Assembly (NCBI GenBank): GCA_014904985.1
Contig: MU128952.1
Location: 101,569 to 165,568 of the forward strand
Length of the DNA stretch: 64,000 nt
Direction: 5' to 3'
Origin: Hydnum rufescens UP504
Lineage: Eukaryota > Basidiomycota > Agaricomycetes > Cantharellales > Hydnaceae
The translations under genes and the position numbers were made by a program. Shown here one piece after another: positions 46,309 through 58,299 of this stretch. Position 1 is the stretch's first letter; each line of letters starts with the position of its first letter. Under the pieces are notes generated by a model that was not told the origin of the DNA, made no database searches, and saw nothing but the letters and a program-made list of their open reading frames with translations.

Positions 46309-47063
46309 ATGGCTCGTTTTAGTACCGTCTTTGCCATCGCTGGGTTTACAGTATTCGCCTCTCTTGCGGCCTACGCTGCATATTTTGATTACAAACGGCG
46401 CAGTGATCCTTCATTTCGTAAGAAACTTAGTCAGTATTGGAAACGCCTTTTTTTTTGGCCAAAACCTTTGCTCATATCCCATCCATGCGCAGAAAAGCAA
46501 CACAAGAGGGTGGACAAATACATCAAACTGGATGCGTCGTCCTCCCAGTCCCAGGCCCCCGCCCACGACCTGAAGGCCGCTCTGGCGCAAATTCGATTGG
46601 AGCCAGTCCCACAGACGGTCGAAGCGAGGGAGAAGTATTTTTTGGAAAGTGTGGCTCTAGGGGAGCAATTATGTGCTCGCGGTAAGTCTTCATCCCTTTA
46701 TCACATCGTACTTATTGCATCGCTCACGCGGATTGTTTGGCAATAGGTCCCCTTTTCGATCTTCCCGCCGCGTTGGCATTCTATCGGGCCTTGCGCGTTT
46801 ACCCTGCTCCAGTAGAGCTTATTATGATCTATCAAAAAACGGTTCCCGATGCGGTCTTTAAAATAGTTATGGAACTTACGAATCACGATGTGAGTTCTGG
46901 AGGGAAGGATGATGGGATAGACGAGGACACGGGGGGTGGAGCCGGCGATAGTGGGAGCACAACAGCATCTAGAAGCACGTCAAGGCGGGGTCCACCATCG
47001 GAGACATCATCTCAGGAATGGGACAAACTTACCGATCCTGGTCCTCCGTCGGTTTCGGGTTAG
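46309..47063 (+). CDS. TOM20: TOM20, mitochondrial import receptor
   Basis: Outer-membrane receptor that recognises presequences and passes proteins to the TOM channel. Start MARFSTVFAIAGFTVFASLA at 46309 gives the N-terminal membrane anchor, followed by YFDYKRRSDPSFRKKL, the standard fungal Tom20 basic stretch. After a 65-nt intron: KQHKRVDK and a Ser/Gln-rich linker, then LKAALAQIRLEPVPQTVEAR, YFLESVALGEQLCARG, an intron, and PLFDLPAALAFYRALRVYPA with PVELIMIYQKTVPDAVFKIV, the TPR-like presequence pocket. An acidic Gly/Ser-rich tail ends at 47063. About 200 residues. It lies just upstream of the SET/MYND gene on the same strand. Confidence 0.95.
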
Positions 47064-47350
47064 ATGATGACATCCGGGGGCGGAGAAGCTCGTGTCGTCT
47101 TCTCGCCGCTCCTTCCTCGCCGTGTCCCTCTGTCGATATCCATGCTGTATGATACACCATCATCCTTCCAACATTCAAGTATTTGTTTGCACGACTCGTT
47201 TATCTAATTTTGCGCGTTCTGTTCGTCGGTTTTAAATCCGTGGCTAGGTAAAAGAGCGAGCTGAAGGTGAGCTTCACTTCATTCGGCGCGCCCATCTGCA
47301 AGCTAAATGTTGGCGGGCCAGGCTATTACGATCATTGGCCCCCAGCATCA

Positions 47351-48784
47351 ATGAATGTCGCAGTGAAGGAACTCCCTCTCAAGCAGGATTCTACCGTGGC
47401 TCAGTCCCTTGAGGCGCACAAACCTGATTTGCTTCGCCGTGCTCTTGTGGCTAAGAAGGATTTTGCGGCTGGAGAATTGATATATCAGGCAAGACATTTG
47501 TCCCCTTAATTTCCACAAACAGGATTCCCTAACTTGGGGTCGTTCAGGAACAACCCATGGCTACTGCGCTTGATCTTGATCTCGAGGTGAGTTTGCCCCA
47601 TTTCATCCATGTTTATATTAATAGCATCCTTGACGATCCCAATCATTCAAATCATTGCGAAAGGGTAAAGGGACCCATTGCTCGTACTGCCTGCGGAAAT
47701 TGGAGGCATTTATGTCTATCCGACCTCCAAATGACCCACTTGGTTCAACGTTTTGTTCGAAAGCGTGCCAACTGTCGTGTACATCACAGTCGCACAATCT
47801 TCTCTTTGGCAATGCTGTCCTCGCAGCCGATGCCACAACTAAGATGCCGATTCCGGAGGATGTCACAAAACGTCGAGACGTGCAAATTTCCTTCGCAGAA
47901 TACATCAAGGACTCTGGGAAACTTTCTCCTCTCCTTGTTGCGCGCTGTGTTGCTCGGATGATCTCGAACGAAATTGTGAAAATCGTGCCTGGTTCCCCCG
48001 TTTCCCCACCACCGCCTTCAGACCTTCCCGAGGCCGATACCGTCGGCTCTGCGGCTTCATCAGGGGCGGAATACACATTTTATGATCATATGGAGCGATT
48101 GCGTTTCCTGGAGGTCCCACCAACGCCTGCCGAAGATACTGAAATGGAACTCTTGCGGAATGTGCTCAATAGTGCCATGGCTGGACTCGACGACTTTATT
48201 CAAGATGAAAGGTACCGCGTCTTGAAGGGCAAGATCCTGTATAATGCAATCGGCGTCTCATTTGGGGGTGGGCGCCTCGATAAGGTGCGGAACCCTAGAA
48301 GTGACTCCCTGACCCTGCTGGTGATTTATTCTGGTTCTGTGACTGTATAGCCGAAATCTGGGGGCCGCTTCGAGAAGTGGGAACTGACGCGCACGCCGTA
48401 TGGCACTTCGCGCCAGACTGGAACTGGTGTCTACCGCGTCTCGTCTTATGTGAGTGCATCTCATTCCATCACGAAACGGTAGTATTAAGATAATGCTTTC
48501 AGCTCGCGCATTCATGTACACCATCAGCTCGACCATCTTTCCCGAAAGGAACTGCCGAGCTTCATCTCGTCGCCAATCGGCCCATCAAAGCTGGAGAAGA
48601 ACTGACCATCTCATATGTCCGTTCAACCCCTACTGAGGGCGAGTCGGTTGCGGAAAACCGAAGAATCAGACGACAAGAGCTTGCCCGTGGATGGAGGTTT
48701 GCTTGCGAATGCACTAAATGCATTGCTGAGGCAACAGAAGGAGCGAGTGCTGACCCCGAAACCAAGGTATTGAAATCCAAGTGA
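47351..48784 (+). CDS. SET and MYND domain protein (SMYD-like)
   Basis: Putative protein-lysine methyltransferase. Proposed start MNVAVKELPLKQDSTVAQSL at 47351 (an upstream in-frame Met lies at 47267). The first SET half, DLLRRALVAKKDFAAGELIY, is followed by a GC-AG intron, MATALDLDLE, an intron, and the MYND-type zinc segment CSYCLRKL with FCSKACQ. The helical insert is YDHMERLRFLEVPPTPAEDT and QDERYRVLKGKILYNAIGVS. The second SET half holds LAHSCTPSARPSF, in place of the usual N-H-x-C-x-P-N, and ELTISYVR. The post-SET cysteines are in FACECTKC. The frame stops soon after, at 48784, without an obvious C-terminal domain, so a further exon may be missed. The N-to-S and related changes in the HSC motif leave activity open. 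Confidence 0.85.
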
Positions 48785-48973
48785 AAGCTCGTTACTGTAA
48801 CAAAAGAACCAAAGAAATGCATCTTTCCACATGCCATCGCCTTTCTCCTTTCCTCGATATCCTGCATCCCCACTCATGTAAAACCTATGATAAGGGTCTT
48901 GGACAATCATTTAGTGATCCTCCTGTAATTAGTTTTGCAACGCATTTTGGACTGACTAGCACGTCACCTGAGA

Positions 48974-50815
48974 CTATAACGGCCCTCTCCATACCCGCAT
49001 GCGCTTGCCCCACAGTATTAGGGCCGGCACAAATGCGGTGGCGAAGACCACGACCACGATGGCTTGAGAACCAAAGGACCATCCCCAACCCAGGGTATTT
49101 GTCATTGGTGAAATCCAAAAAGGACTCGCGAACGCGGACAAATTCAAATGCAAAGAGTAAAACGCGACAATACTCATCAACTCGGCGGGATAGCACTCTA
49201 CGACATATATCGTAGTAGTGGTATTCCCTACCTGCACACCAAATGCGAATATTGCGGTCGCCACCTGAGTCACAGACCAATGCCAAGCGAATTGCTGAGA
49301 TAAACCGAAGAGAAGAAGCCCAAGCGCCGTAGTGAGCGCAGCCGGGATGAATAACCACAAGCGCATCTCAGGCTCGCGATTGTGATAATTCCCGTCAGAG
49401 AGACGGCCCGTGAAGCGGTCCGAAAAGGCGCCCGAGAACGTCGTTTCGGCAAGGACAGTGCCAATAATCATGCCGATAAGCGATAATCCTTGTTCCACGG
49501 GAGACCAATTTGGGTATGCGATGGGGAGCATTACGATTACACACATAATCCACTTCACATAGAGGAAAACGATCAATTCGAAAAACACCCATTCCTTGGG
49601 GAGGGATGAATAAACGGACCAAGTACCATGTCCAACAAAACAATATTATGGGAATGGCGACATTAGGGTAAAGCGAGATTCGAATGACGTCGAACAGGGT
49701 CTCCCAGATAGGGGTGCGAACTAGCCCATGAACATTGGTCCGATATAGGTTTAGCCACGGGAGGACATCCTCAACCACGGCACACGATGATGGTTGTTGA
49801 GAAGGCTGTGGCAGAGGATATGCTGTTTCATCGAAGAATAGCAGCATGCCAATAAATAAGATTCCAAAAATGATGGCCGAGAACCAGAAAACAAATTCCG
49901 CCGAGACGAGGGCGACCACTCCACCAATTAGTGGCCCGAATAACAAACCTTGAAAACCGGTCCGCATGTTCGTAGAATCAAAAGTAAATGATGCACATGC
50001 AGTAAGCGCACCGATATCGATGCTCAAGGTCCAATATCCAATCTTTTCACCACGCTCCTGTTCAGCGTATAGTTCTTCGAGGACCTGAAGAATTCCTTGA
50101 ATACTTTACATGGCCGAAGCCAGAACTAATGGTGATATTACTTACTTGGAGACCCACTGTGCTCGCAGGCCCCACACCCCAGCCTTGTAAAAAGCGCGAA
50201 ACCATGTACCCGGCATAGGTATCCGTAACCGCACAACCCATGCTAGCAAAGAATGCAATGGAGACGCCCAAAATCATCATTGGACGACGTCCGAATGTTT
50301 TGGCCAATGGGGTCCAAAACAAAGGAGAGATGGCCAACGACAAGGCAGGCATCTTTCCACACATTTCGTTTAGCACCGGAGTGCATCGCCTGGGAATTGG
50401 AAGTACTGACTGCTACACCGTATTCCCCGACTTGTGCATAGCTTGCGCCATATTTGGTTTGGAGAGCAGTGGTCACTGATGTTATGGCAGGAATTGTTGT
50501 GATGAAGGTAAACATAAAGTAGTCCGCACAGATGAGCGTCACCACTCTGGCCTTTCGTTGCTTTGACCAGTTCTGCATTCTAAAAGTTCAGAAACCACCG
50601 TAGTCCGCAATCCATAGAGTTGAACCAACCAGCGGCCTCTTAAGGTCGGTTTCGGTCGCAGAAGTGCATGTATGAGCGAACGGGCACTTGATTCCCCCCA
50701 TAGTATCTTGTTGGCTGCCGGAGGCCACGGTGAGCGAAGGCACATCGGACTCCATAAGTGGTGGTTCTTCCTGGTCCATTCGGTCGACAGTGCGAGGGGA
50801 TACAACCGGGTCCAT
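48974..50815 (-). CDS. MFS transporter, DHA1-like
   Basis: Multi-pass exporter candidate. Start MDPVVSPRTVDRMDQEEPPL at 50815; a long intron leads to KMQNWSKQRKARVVTLICAD, the usual NWS-K motif before helix 1. Then ITSVTTALQTKYGASYAQ, LAKTFGRRPMMILGVSIAFF (loop 2-3 signature), GYMVSRFLQGWGVGPASTVG, GLLFGPLIGGVVALVSAEFV, WPIWETLFDVIRISLYPN-like loop text, NVAIPIILFCWTWYL, FFELIVFLYVKWIMCVIVML, WLFIPAALTTALGLLLFGLS and YVVECYPAELMSIVAFYSLH, ending KRMRVWRGPL at 48974. Near 49612 continuity needs either a 25-nt intron or a one-base shift, and the junction near 50400 is also unclear. It is convergent with the SET gene, 190 bp away. Substrate is unknown. Confidence 0.82.
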
Positions 50816-51755
50816 CCCGAACGATGACGGGCGAGGTGAAATTGCAGAGATAGGGGTAGAATGAGTCCGTCCAGGTGGACAAACCCTGTATATATTATGC
50901 TGGGGGTAAGGTCCGTTGAGCTTTCCTTCATGTCCCTGGGGTAAATATTAAAATGGCAATGTAGTATAGTAGGGCGGGCACGGCGCCGGCCGAAACTAAT
51001 GACTGTCAATGCCTTGCAGTTCAAGAAATTTCATTTCTGCCGCAGCTTTTCAGAAAATCCTCGAGGGTTAGCTCCCATAATCTATCCCAAATTTGGGGAT
51101 CAGTCTGGAGTGAACATTTCCCTCTAAGCGCCTGCATAGCGCCGAAGGAATCGCCAGAAGGCGATGCGACGGTACGACATTCTGGGTCAGTTAATTTCCT
51201 GTAATAAGTGAACTTGGGCATCTCATAGACTCATACCAGCTCATACCCTGATTAATTTTGCATATTTTGAATGCGATAATTTGTTCGTAGTCAGGTCAAC
51301 CGAAAACCGAGCTTTTGTTGGCTTTGAAATGGGGAGACAACTCCAATGTTCGCAGGAGACGAATTTGACCATGACTTCATCGATAAGACAGTCCCTGTTT
51401 TCAAACTCCTGATCTAACCATATTAAACGTGACGTGCGGCTGAACTTACGTGCGAAATACAGCAATTCTCATGTCAATAGGGAAGATATGATTTGGTAGA
51501 CTTTGATTTTTTGGGATAGAAACGGGCATGTTTAGGGTACAGCCCGTTTCTGTTCCGGCGACTTCGCATGGGGTACCCGGATGTTGGGCGATTCATTCCA
51601 CAGGATTTTTCCCTGATGCGACTGTCCGCGCAGCAAAACAAATTTATCATCAGTGCGGGGATTGTTGTCAGGCTGGGAGCAGTACTCACGCATATGGTCT
51701 CCTTCGACAAGCCTGTCAGGCTCGGCATTGTCCGGACTGGGCAATCGTAAGTACT
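50816..51755. other. Intergenic, 940 bp, promoters of MFS and MAPR genes
   Basis: Lies between divergently transcribed genes. Short minus-strand frames (51021-51221, 51241-51465, 51474-51728) and a plus-strand frame from 51528 overlap one another and show no family features. Nothing else is clear. Confidence 0.4.
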
Positions 51756-52840
51756 ATGGACGAAGTAAACCCTCCTCCTCCCGGAGGGCGCAACTACGTC
51801 GACAAGAAGATCAGAGATGCGAGGGGAAACCTTGTTAGCGACAAAACAGCCAATAAGCCTTTCCTAGTGTCAGCGGTTTGTCACTGCACCAATCTATGGC
51901 GCTATACTCACATTTGGTCTCCGCCTAGATATCGCGAATGGAAGGTGAAAGAGGAGGAAAAGGAGCGTCTGAAGGCCGAGAAGGCTAAGAGGCGTGCAGA
52001 AAAGATTGCTCGAGGCGAGGCCCTTGGGCCAGAGGATGAACTCGAGAAAGAACCTTCCGCCGTCCTCGCGATTGCCCAATTGGTTCTCTTCTTGGTGGGT
52101 TCTGTTGTCCTGGCCGGTTGGTTTATTACAGGCAGCCCTCTGTGGGGTTACGATGGGAAATGGGCGCATCTACGGACGTACATCCCCGTTCGTTATTCTT
52201 ACTGTTTTAGCATCCTGGGCGCGAACTAATATAACAGGTTTCAAAGACGCAAATGCAGCAACCGCAGAAGCTTTTCACCATCGAAGAACTGGCAAGGCAT
52301 GATGGCTCTACCCCGGGAACGCCCATATACCTAGCGGTTAGTGACGATGATCCCTCACTCTGACCGAGTCTCAACATCCAACTGAATCTTTCTTGGACGG
52401 ATAGATCGACGCAAAAGTATACGACGTAACTGCAGGCGCCCATAACTATGGTATTGGGGGCGGGTATCACAACTTTGCAGGCATAGACGCCTCTCGTGCC
52501 TGGGCCACGCAATGCCTTAGGGGGCATAGGACCCACGATCTCCGCGGGCTTACAGCGGAAGAACTCAGAGTAAGCATGGAAGTTTACAGCCTTATTTCAT
52601 CAGCAGGATGATGAAGTCTGTTCGTGCGGGTCTACGTCCTATCAGTCTAAGGATCACTGGAGAAACTTCTTCGACAACAACCGCAAGTACCCTCACATCG
52701 GGAGAGTGCTGCTAATCCCCATCGATCCTCAAAGTCCAATACCTGGTGCTTGCGAGACCGATAACCCCAAATCACCCTCGATCGGTCCTCAGCCACCACC
52801 ACCGCATCAACCATCGGGCAAGGCCAATAAAGAGCTGTGA
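51756..52840 (+). CDS. Membrane-associated MAPR / cytochrome b5-like heme-binding protein (Dap1/PGRMC type)
   Basis: Predicted ER membrane protein that binds heme or sterol-like ligands and supports P450 enzymes in relatives such as Dap1. Start MDEVNPPPPGGRNYVDKKIR at 51756. A charged helix (E-E-E-K-E-R-L-K-A-E-K repeats) precedes one membrane segment, VLAIAQLVLFLVGSVVLAGW. After an intron comes the cytochrome b5-like fold: LFTIEELARHDGSTPGTPIY, LAIDAKVYDVTAGAHNYGIG and GGYHNFAGIDASRAWATQCL, the MAPR hallmark, with the Tyr and Asp positions that hold heme in the family. Then HWRNFFDNNRKYPHIGRVL and a Pro-rich tail end at 52840. Unlike most MAPR proteins, the charged helix and the membrane segment both lie before the fold. 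Confidence 0.88.
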
Positions 52841-53655
52841 TGTCATGACTGGGATACAGTCGGCGTAAATTCTTATGGACTATGTTGTATGTTCTGATAG
52901 AGAAGTGCAGGGGAATTGTAGATAATCAAATTTTTAGGCTGAGCCGTGAGGGCGGCGGGGTGTAACCCCAGCGCGTGAATGCTATGCCCACAGCTCGGCT
53001 ACACGTGGGAGCAATGTGGGACCATGTGGCCGGCAAGTCTCCCAAAATGCACGAGGCCTGCTGAGCAAATGGCTCAGTGAACCATTTACTGTAGTAGGGA
53101 ATATATATTCTCATTACCCACGGTGTCTAAGCGAAGGACATCGAGCGTGCATTGGTCGAAATATTGCGTGGTAAGGCTTAAGGCTTCAAGTAGAGTATTG
53201 CATATTATTCTTGGGACGAAACGTATGGCCGTATGGAGGCTTGCTCCGCCTTAACTAAGCATAGGTCGCGATCAGATTGACGCGAATCTCACCATCAAGA
53301 AATAGTACGAGTATCGGTAAGGCGCATTGAGTTCGTTGTTCATGAATGAATCAGACACCCTCTTAAAGACATCGGTAATTGACTCGAACGCGTTGACACA
53401 AGTGAGATAAATACGCTGGGTTATTATGCCATCTATCATCTAGCCATGAGTACAGAACGGCTGCTAGTTGCGATGATCTTCCCCACTCATACAGGGTTCC
53501 CGAAAAGCTCCAGTCCAAAAATAAGGATGAAAATGATGCAGAGATCAGTCTGGAGTAAGCGGCGAGACATACTGTTGCGACGAAGGCACTTAGCAGATGG
53601 GGGCTTAAAATTCTGGACTCGGCAAATCCCGACCCACTTTGGGGCGCGCTCACAG
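52841..53655. other. Intergenic, 815 bp, with ambiguous small frames
   Basis: Upstream of the nucleoporin gene. On the plus strand an in-frame Met at 53446 could extend Nup120 by 70 residues, but that stretch is basic and unlike the family. On the minus strand a frame starts at 53653 (MSAPQSGSGFAESRILSPHL) with a canonical GTATGT donor shortly after; it could be a small divergent gene but has no match. Confidence 0.35.
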
Positions 53656-56600
53656 ATGGCGTCCTCCTTCACTCTTGTTGGCACCCATATCACTTCGGTG
53701 ATTCCAGGAGCTCGTGATAACACTATCAACATCTCGAGTAGTCGAAAGGACTCCTCTGCGATCTCTGAGAACGCGCAGCCCTCCGACGTGCTTCCCGAAC
53801 ATGCAACAGAGGCGTTCGTATTTTATGATCCACAGATCCATATCCTTTTACGCGTCTTACACGGTCGACGGACAGTCGAACTTGTATCCTTGTCGATTGA
53901 CGTGCCTCCAATACGATTTACCTTCTCATCCTCTCTCATTCCATCTCCTGCTGTGATATTCGACGACCCAGAGATACACATTATTGCTTGCACAGTGTCG
54001 GGATCTGTGTACCGCCTCGTCTTTCCCCTTCCGTATCTATGGAGCTCCCATTACTTGACGGAAGATTGGCGGTCAGAATATCTGCTCAAACATCCAGTGG
54101 ATAATTTACTCGGTCCAGTTCATGTCAAAGAGGCAGGCGGAGTTTTCATTGCGCTAAAGGATGGCGGAATTCTTAATCTCGATGCTATTCGGCGACCCAA
54201 TGACTCCAAATTTCTTGGTATGGACGGCCGTCTTTCGTCCTCATCATCTGCTAATTAAACTTATTGACTCTTACGTGAATCAGAATGGAATGAGATCGTC
54301 CTTCGGACACCGGTATCTCTCAGTCTTTCCTCATTTATCCCATTTCAATCACGCAATCAACCAGGCTCCTCACAAACTATTGCTTTTGCCACAATCCCAA
54401 ATCCTTCGCCATCGTTAGTGGTTTTCTCCCTTCAAAGAGATCGTATCGTCCGAGTTTGGGAAACAGGTGGATGTGTTGCATCGGTCACCGTGGCACCATC
54501 TCCTTCGACCGCCCTTTCACGCGCTGTGCCAATACTTGATGCGGAGCCTCGACGCCTCCTGCAAGTTCTCCCTCCAGAGGACGTTTTTACTGATGACGGT
54601 CTGCGTCTCCTGGTGTTCATGCCATCAAGTACAGGTGGATACTTTAGTGTTCTATCGCTTTCTGCGAAAAATAGTGGCGGCTTGCGAAGTTTGCAGCTCA
54701 TAGGCACCAAGGAGTGTTCAGAGCAAAGTCACAATCGTCATTTCCGTGACTACATGGTCACTAATGGTATATTGTGGGTATTATGGGATGACGAGGGAAA
54801 TCCTGCCCTCGAGTATACGGAACTGGATGTGGAGGAGGACGATCAGGCACCCTGGAAGTCGGTCAGTCCAGCGCCTGGGATCGACTTCCCGCCAACCTAT
54901 TTTGAAGACCATCTCTTTAATCATCGCTCATTCGCTGGCGTCTTCCTCTCGACTCTTCTTCGGCCTGGTCTTTTTTCGAAGTATACTCTTCGGGCAGCTC
55001 TGCAGCAATACAGCACTGTGCTATCTTCGTTGCAGGGATCCCACACTCGTTTATTGACTGCAACGTATGATTCTTTGACCGAGCATATTGCTGCCGTGGT
55101 TGGATCTACAGTAACATTGGCACTCGATCCCCAAACCGGAGAGCAATTGTGGAACCCCTACTGGAATGCACTCAAACGTGATTGGGAAGGATTCGTGGCT
55201 CGATGTCGAGAAATCGAACGAAATGCTCGGTGGCCCCTCTCTCTCGGACTCACCTCCCACGGAGAACCGTTCGTAGTTGAACGCGAACGTCTGTCTGCCG
55301 TGGTTGTGACCGACAGGGCCATGCAATTCTATGAAACCACGAAGGCGCTCCCGATTGCAGTCGACGTCGATCCTGGTGCACCCGATATCTTCTCTCTCAT
55401 ACAGCTCGCCCTTTCTATTCGATCGTACTTCAACCCTCTTCAATCTATCACGATCGACCAAGCAGTCTTGGATTTGTCGCGAGAAGAATCCCCGCTTCCG
55501 TATTTGGATAGGGCTGCCCAGTTCTCGAACCGCCATATTACGAATATTCTCTCCGTAGAGGCGATATCATGGCTTGAGCAGAATCTTGATAAGATAACTG
55601 ATCTGGAGGCTACGGTTGGGGACATATTGAATATCCTTACCGGTCTCGACGCCGTCAAGCTAGAGGAAGACGACGGTGACGCGATAGGGACCCCCCAAAT
55701 GCCGTGGCAGACGGGCCTCACGACTGCCTATATCACGTCTACCATTCAATATAGACAAGCATTGACTCTCCAAATTTTCGCCCTTCTGGCATTTATTGCC
55801 GACGTCCGCCCCCACACAATTTCAAGTGAACCTTCTGTCATCGGACAAGCCCTTGCTGCTATCCAGTGTATCTCGGCACTTCAGCACGTGTCGACGTGGC
55901 CTGCTGGTGATCCAGAAGCTGTATTTGCCTCATTTGCTGAGGACGATGTCGCATCACTCATGCAAAGCATGCATGTATCGGGAAATAGCACGAATAACCG
56001 ATATGGGCCCACTTATTCATTGCTCCATCTATTGTTGATTCCCACTCCGTCCTTCCCTCTCGGCCGTACATCCTATATTTCGCCTTCTGTTTCAGCGCAT
56101 CAATTCCTGTCAGCCAACGGGTTATTGCGGACAAGGGCTATACCGACCGTCGAAATGTCCGAAGTCCAATTTCTCAATCAGATATTGAAACTGGGGCAAG
56201 CCGAGGTCGCCAGGGAGATGCTGGTGTGGTTTCCTCGTTCCCCAGCGATCACATACCTGTTGGGGAGGGCACTGTTGGATTGTGGGCGCTCCGACGACGC
56301 AGCGACCCTTCTTGAACGAGTAGAACACTCTGTTGGTGGGTTTCATGTTACGCGCAGGAATTTCTTGCCTTTGTGACTTAAGGATCTCGCAGGTTCTGAT
56401 CGCGACGGGCGGGAGGGTGATTCCTCAACCCTCATTGCGGTGCTTCCTTCCGAGGTCGATATCGACTCTCGTGTTTCGTACTTTCGACACCTTGTGGCAT
56501 TATTCGAAACCCAATCCCTGTCATCCGATGTCATTCGTTTTGCCAAACTTGCTATTGACGCCAGCGATCCAAACGAAACTCAAGATTTGTGGCTCAAAGT

Positions 56601-58299
56601 CTTCAAAGCCCATCTGGATCTGGCGTTGTATGAGGATGCATATATCGTCTTGGTATCGACGCCCTTCCCCGAGTTGTAAGGCCCTGGATTTGAGTGGTGA
56701 TAATTGAATTGTTGACCCATGCCGTTTGAACTTTCAAGGCAACGAGAATTCATTCGGCTCCTCGTAGCGACAATGTGTGACAATGACGAGATCAGTCGAC
56801 TTGTCAGCCTCAATTTCATTGGCTATCAGGCCGATGTGGAAAGCACGCTTGCATTCAAGGCTCGCAATACTGACCCACGACAGACGCCACAATATGCCCA
56901 TGTCCTCCACGCTTGGTACGTTTTCCGAGGAGACTTCAGAAGCGGTAAGCATGTTCGTTCAATGTCTGTGTGAAGGCCATTTGAATCACATTTCTTGAAT
57001 GTCAGCTGCGGCTGCAATGTATCAGCATGGGAGACATCTAGCTGAGATTCAAGGTGAACCACAGGTCGATTTCCTAGAAACCACGAGTGCCCAGGCTATG
57101 AGTTATCTTGCTGCCATCAATTCCCTATCGCTTGTCGATTCCAAGAATGCGTGGATCGAGTTTGCACTTCCTCCTTCCGAATCGAATCAAGTTAGCCGTC
57201 GAATTTTCCCTGGAAGCATTGGGTCTTGTCTAAACATATATGTATCGCAGAAACGTAGGAAACTTTCGCACCATATTCCGGACAAGCACTTCGCAAACGT
57301 TGGCCTTGACATCGATGTCGTCAGTTTGGCGGAGATGAAACAAGAATACGTGTTGGTCATGTCTAGGTTGGAGGTTTATAGGGAGTTCCCGGATATTCAC
57401 AGTAAGTTTTCGCGAGCCATCAGTTGTTCTGTCCAGCGTTGAAAACAATCGCTCCTTTAGATGTCTCTATGTCCGCCGAAGATGTTGTGGCTCGCTTCCT
57501 ACAAGCGGGTATGATCGACTCTGCGCTATCCGCCGCACGGAGTCTCAAAATTGATATGTGCAGCATCTTTGGCTCGTTAGCCGCGCAGTGCATGCGACTA
57601 GCTCAAAGAACGGATGATGACCTGTAAGTCCTATGTTTAATCTGATATAGTCTTCTTTCACCTCATCTCTCTTCCCAGGGATCCAGCAGAGACTCCATGG
57701 TTACTTTCTGACCAGGTCGTCTCCTGGGAAGGTTCGAATCTGCAGCGCGCATGGCGTTATCTTCGCATTGCCCTCGAAACCCACGATACCCTCGACAATG
57801 ACTGGGTTTATCGCAAGGTTTCGTTCCAAAAGATCTTGGATCTTGATCGATTCAGTCGGGTGCCTGCATGGCTTGTCAAATTTTTCGAGGTATATCCATA
57901 GAAGTCCCTCTTTTTTTCCCGCTCATAACAGTTCATCGATCTAGGACAATCAACCCGAGTATCTCATCCGGACACACCTCAAGTATGGTCTCATTCGACA
58001 AGCGCTGAATCATGCCTTGATTATGGCCCGAAAGGTGTGCACAATTCCAATCTTTCCAAAGACTAATGTCCTTATATTACCCTTGGGTCTTTTAGGCCTC
58101 CCTTCCCCTGGTCCATAGTACCTCGAAACAGGCATCGTCGACATGGTTGCCGTACAATTTGATCGATCAAGTATTACTGGCGGCTGCTGAGGAACAACAG
58201 CAAGTCTCTCGTGAAGTTCAGGAACTTTCACAACAGCTTCGGAATGAGATTGCAACCCGTACACAGCGAATAAAGAAATGGACTGAGGCTGGACAATGA
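53656..58299 (+). CDS. NUP120: Nucleoporin Nup120/Nup160
   Basis: Scaffold component of the Y-complex (Nup84/Nup107-160) of the nuclear pore. I chose the start at 53656 (MASSFTLVGTHITSVIPGAR) because the family begins close to this motif. The N-terminal beta-propeller contains EAFVFYDPQIHILLRVLHGR, VELVSLSIDVPPIRFTFSSS, IHIIACTVSGSVYRLVFPLP and, in a 652-codon exon block, LQRDRIVRVWETGGCVASVT. The alpha-helical part includes NRHITNILSVEAISWLEQNL, YLLGRALLDCGRSDDAATLL, FRHLVALFETQSLSSDVIRF, YAHVLHAWYVFRGDFRSA, EDVVARFLQAGMIDSALSAA and PEYLIRTHLKYGLIRQALNH. The end, RNEIATRTQRIKKWTEAGQ, stops at 58299. Roughly 1,350 to 1,400 residues, in the family range. About nine short introns, all in frame; no damage seen. 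Confidence 0.93.
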
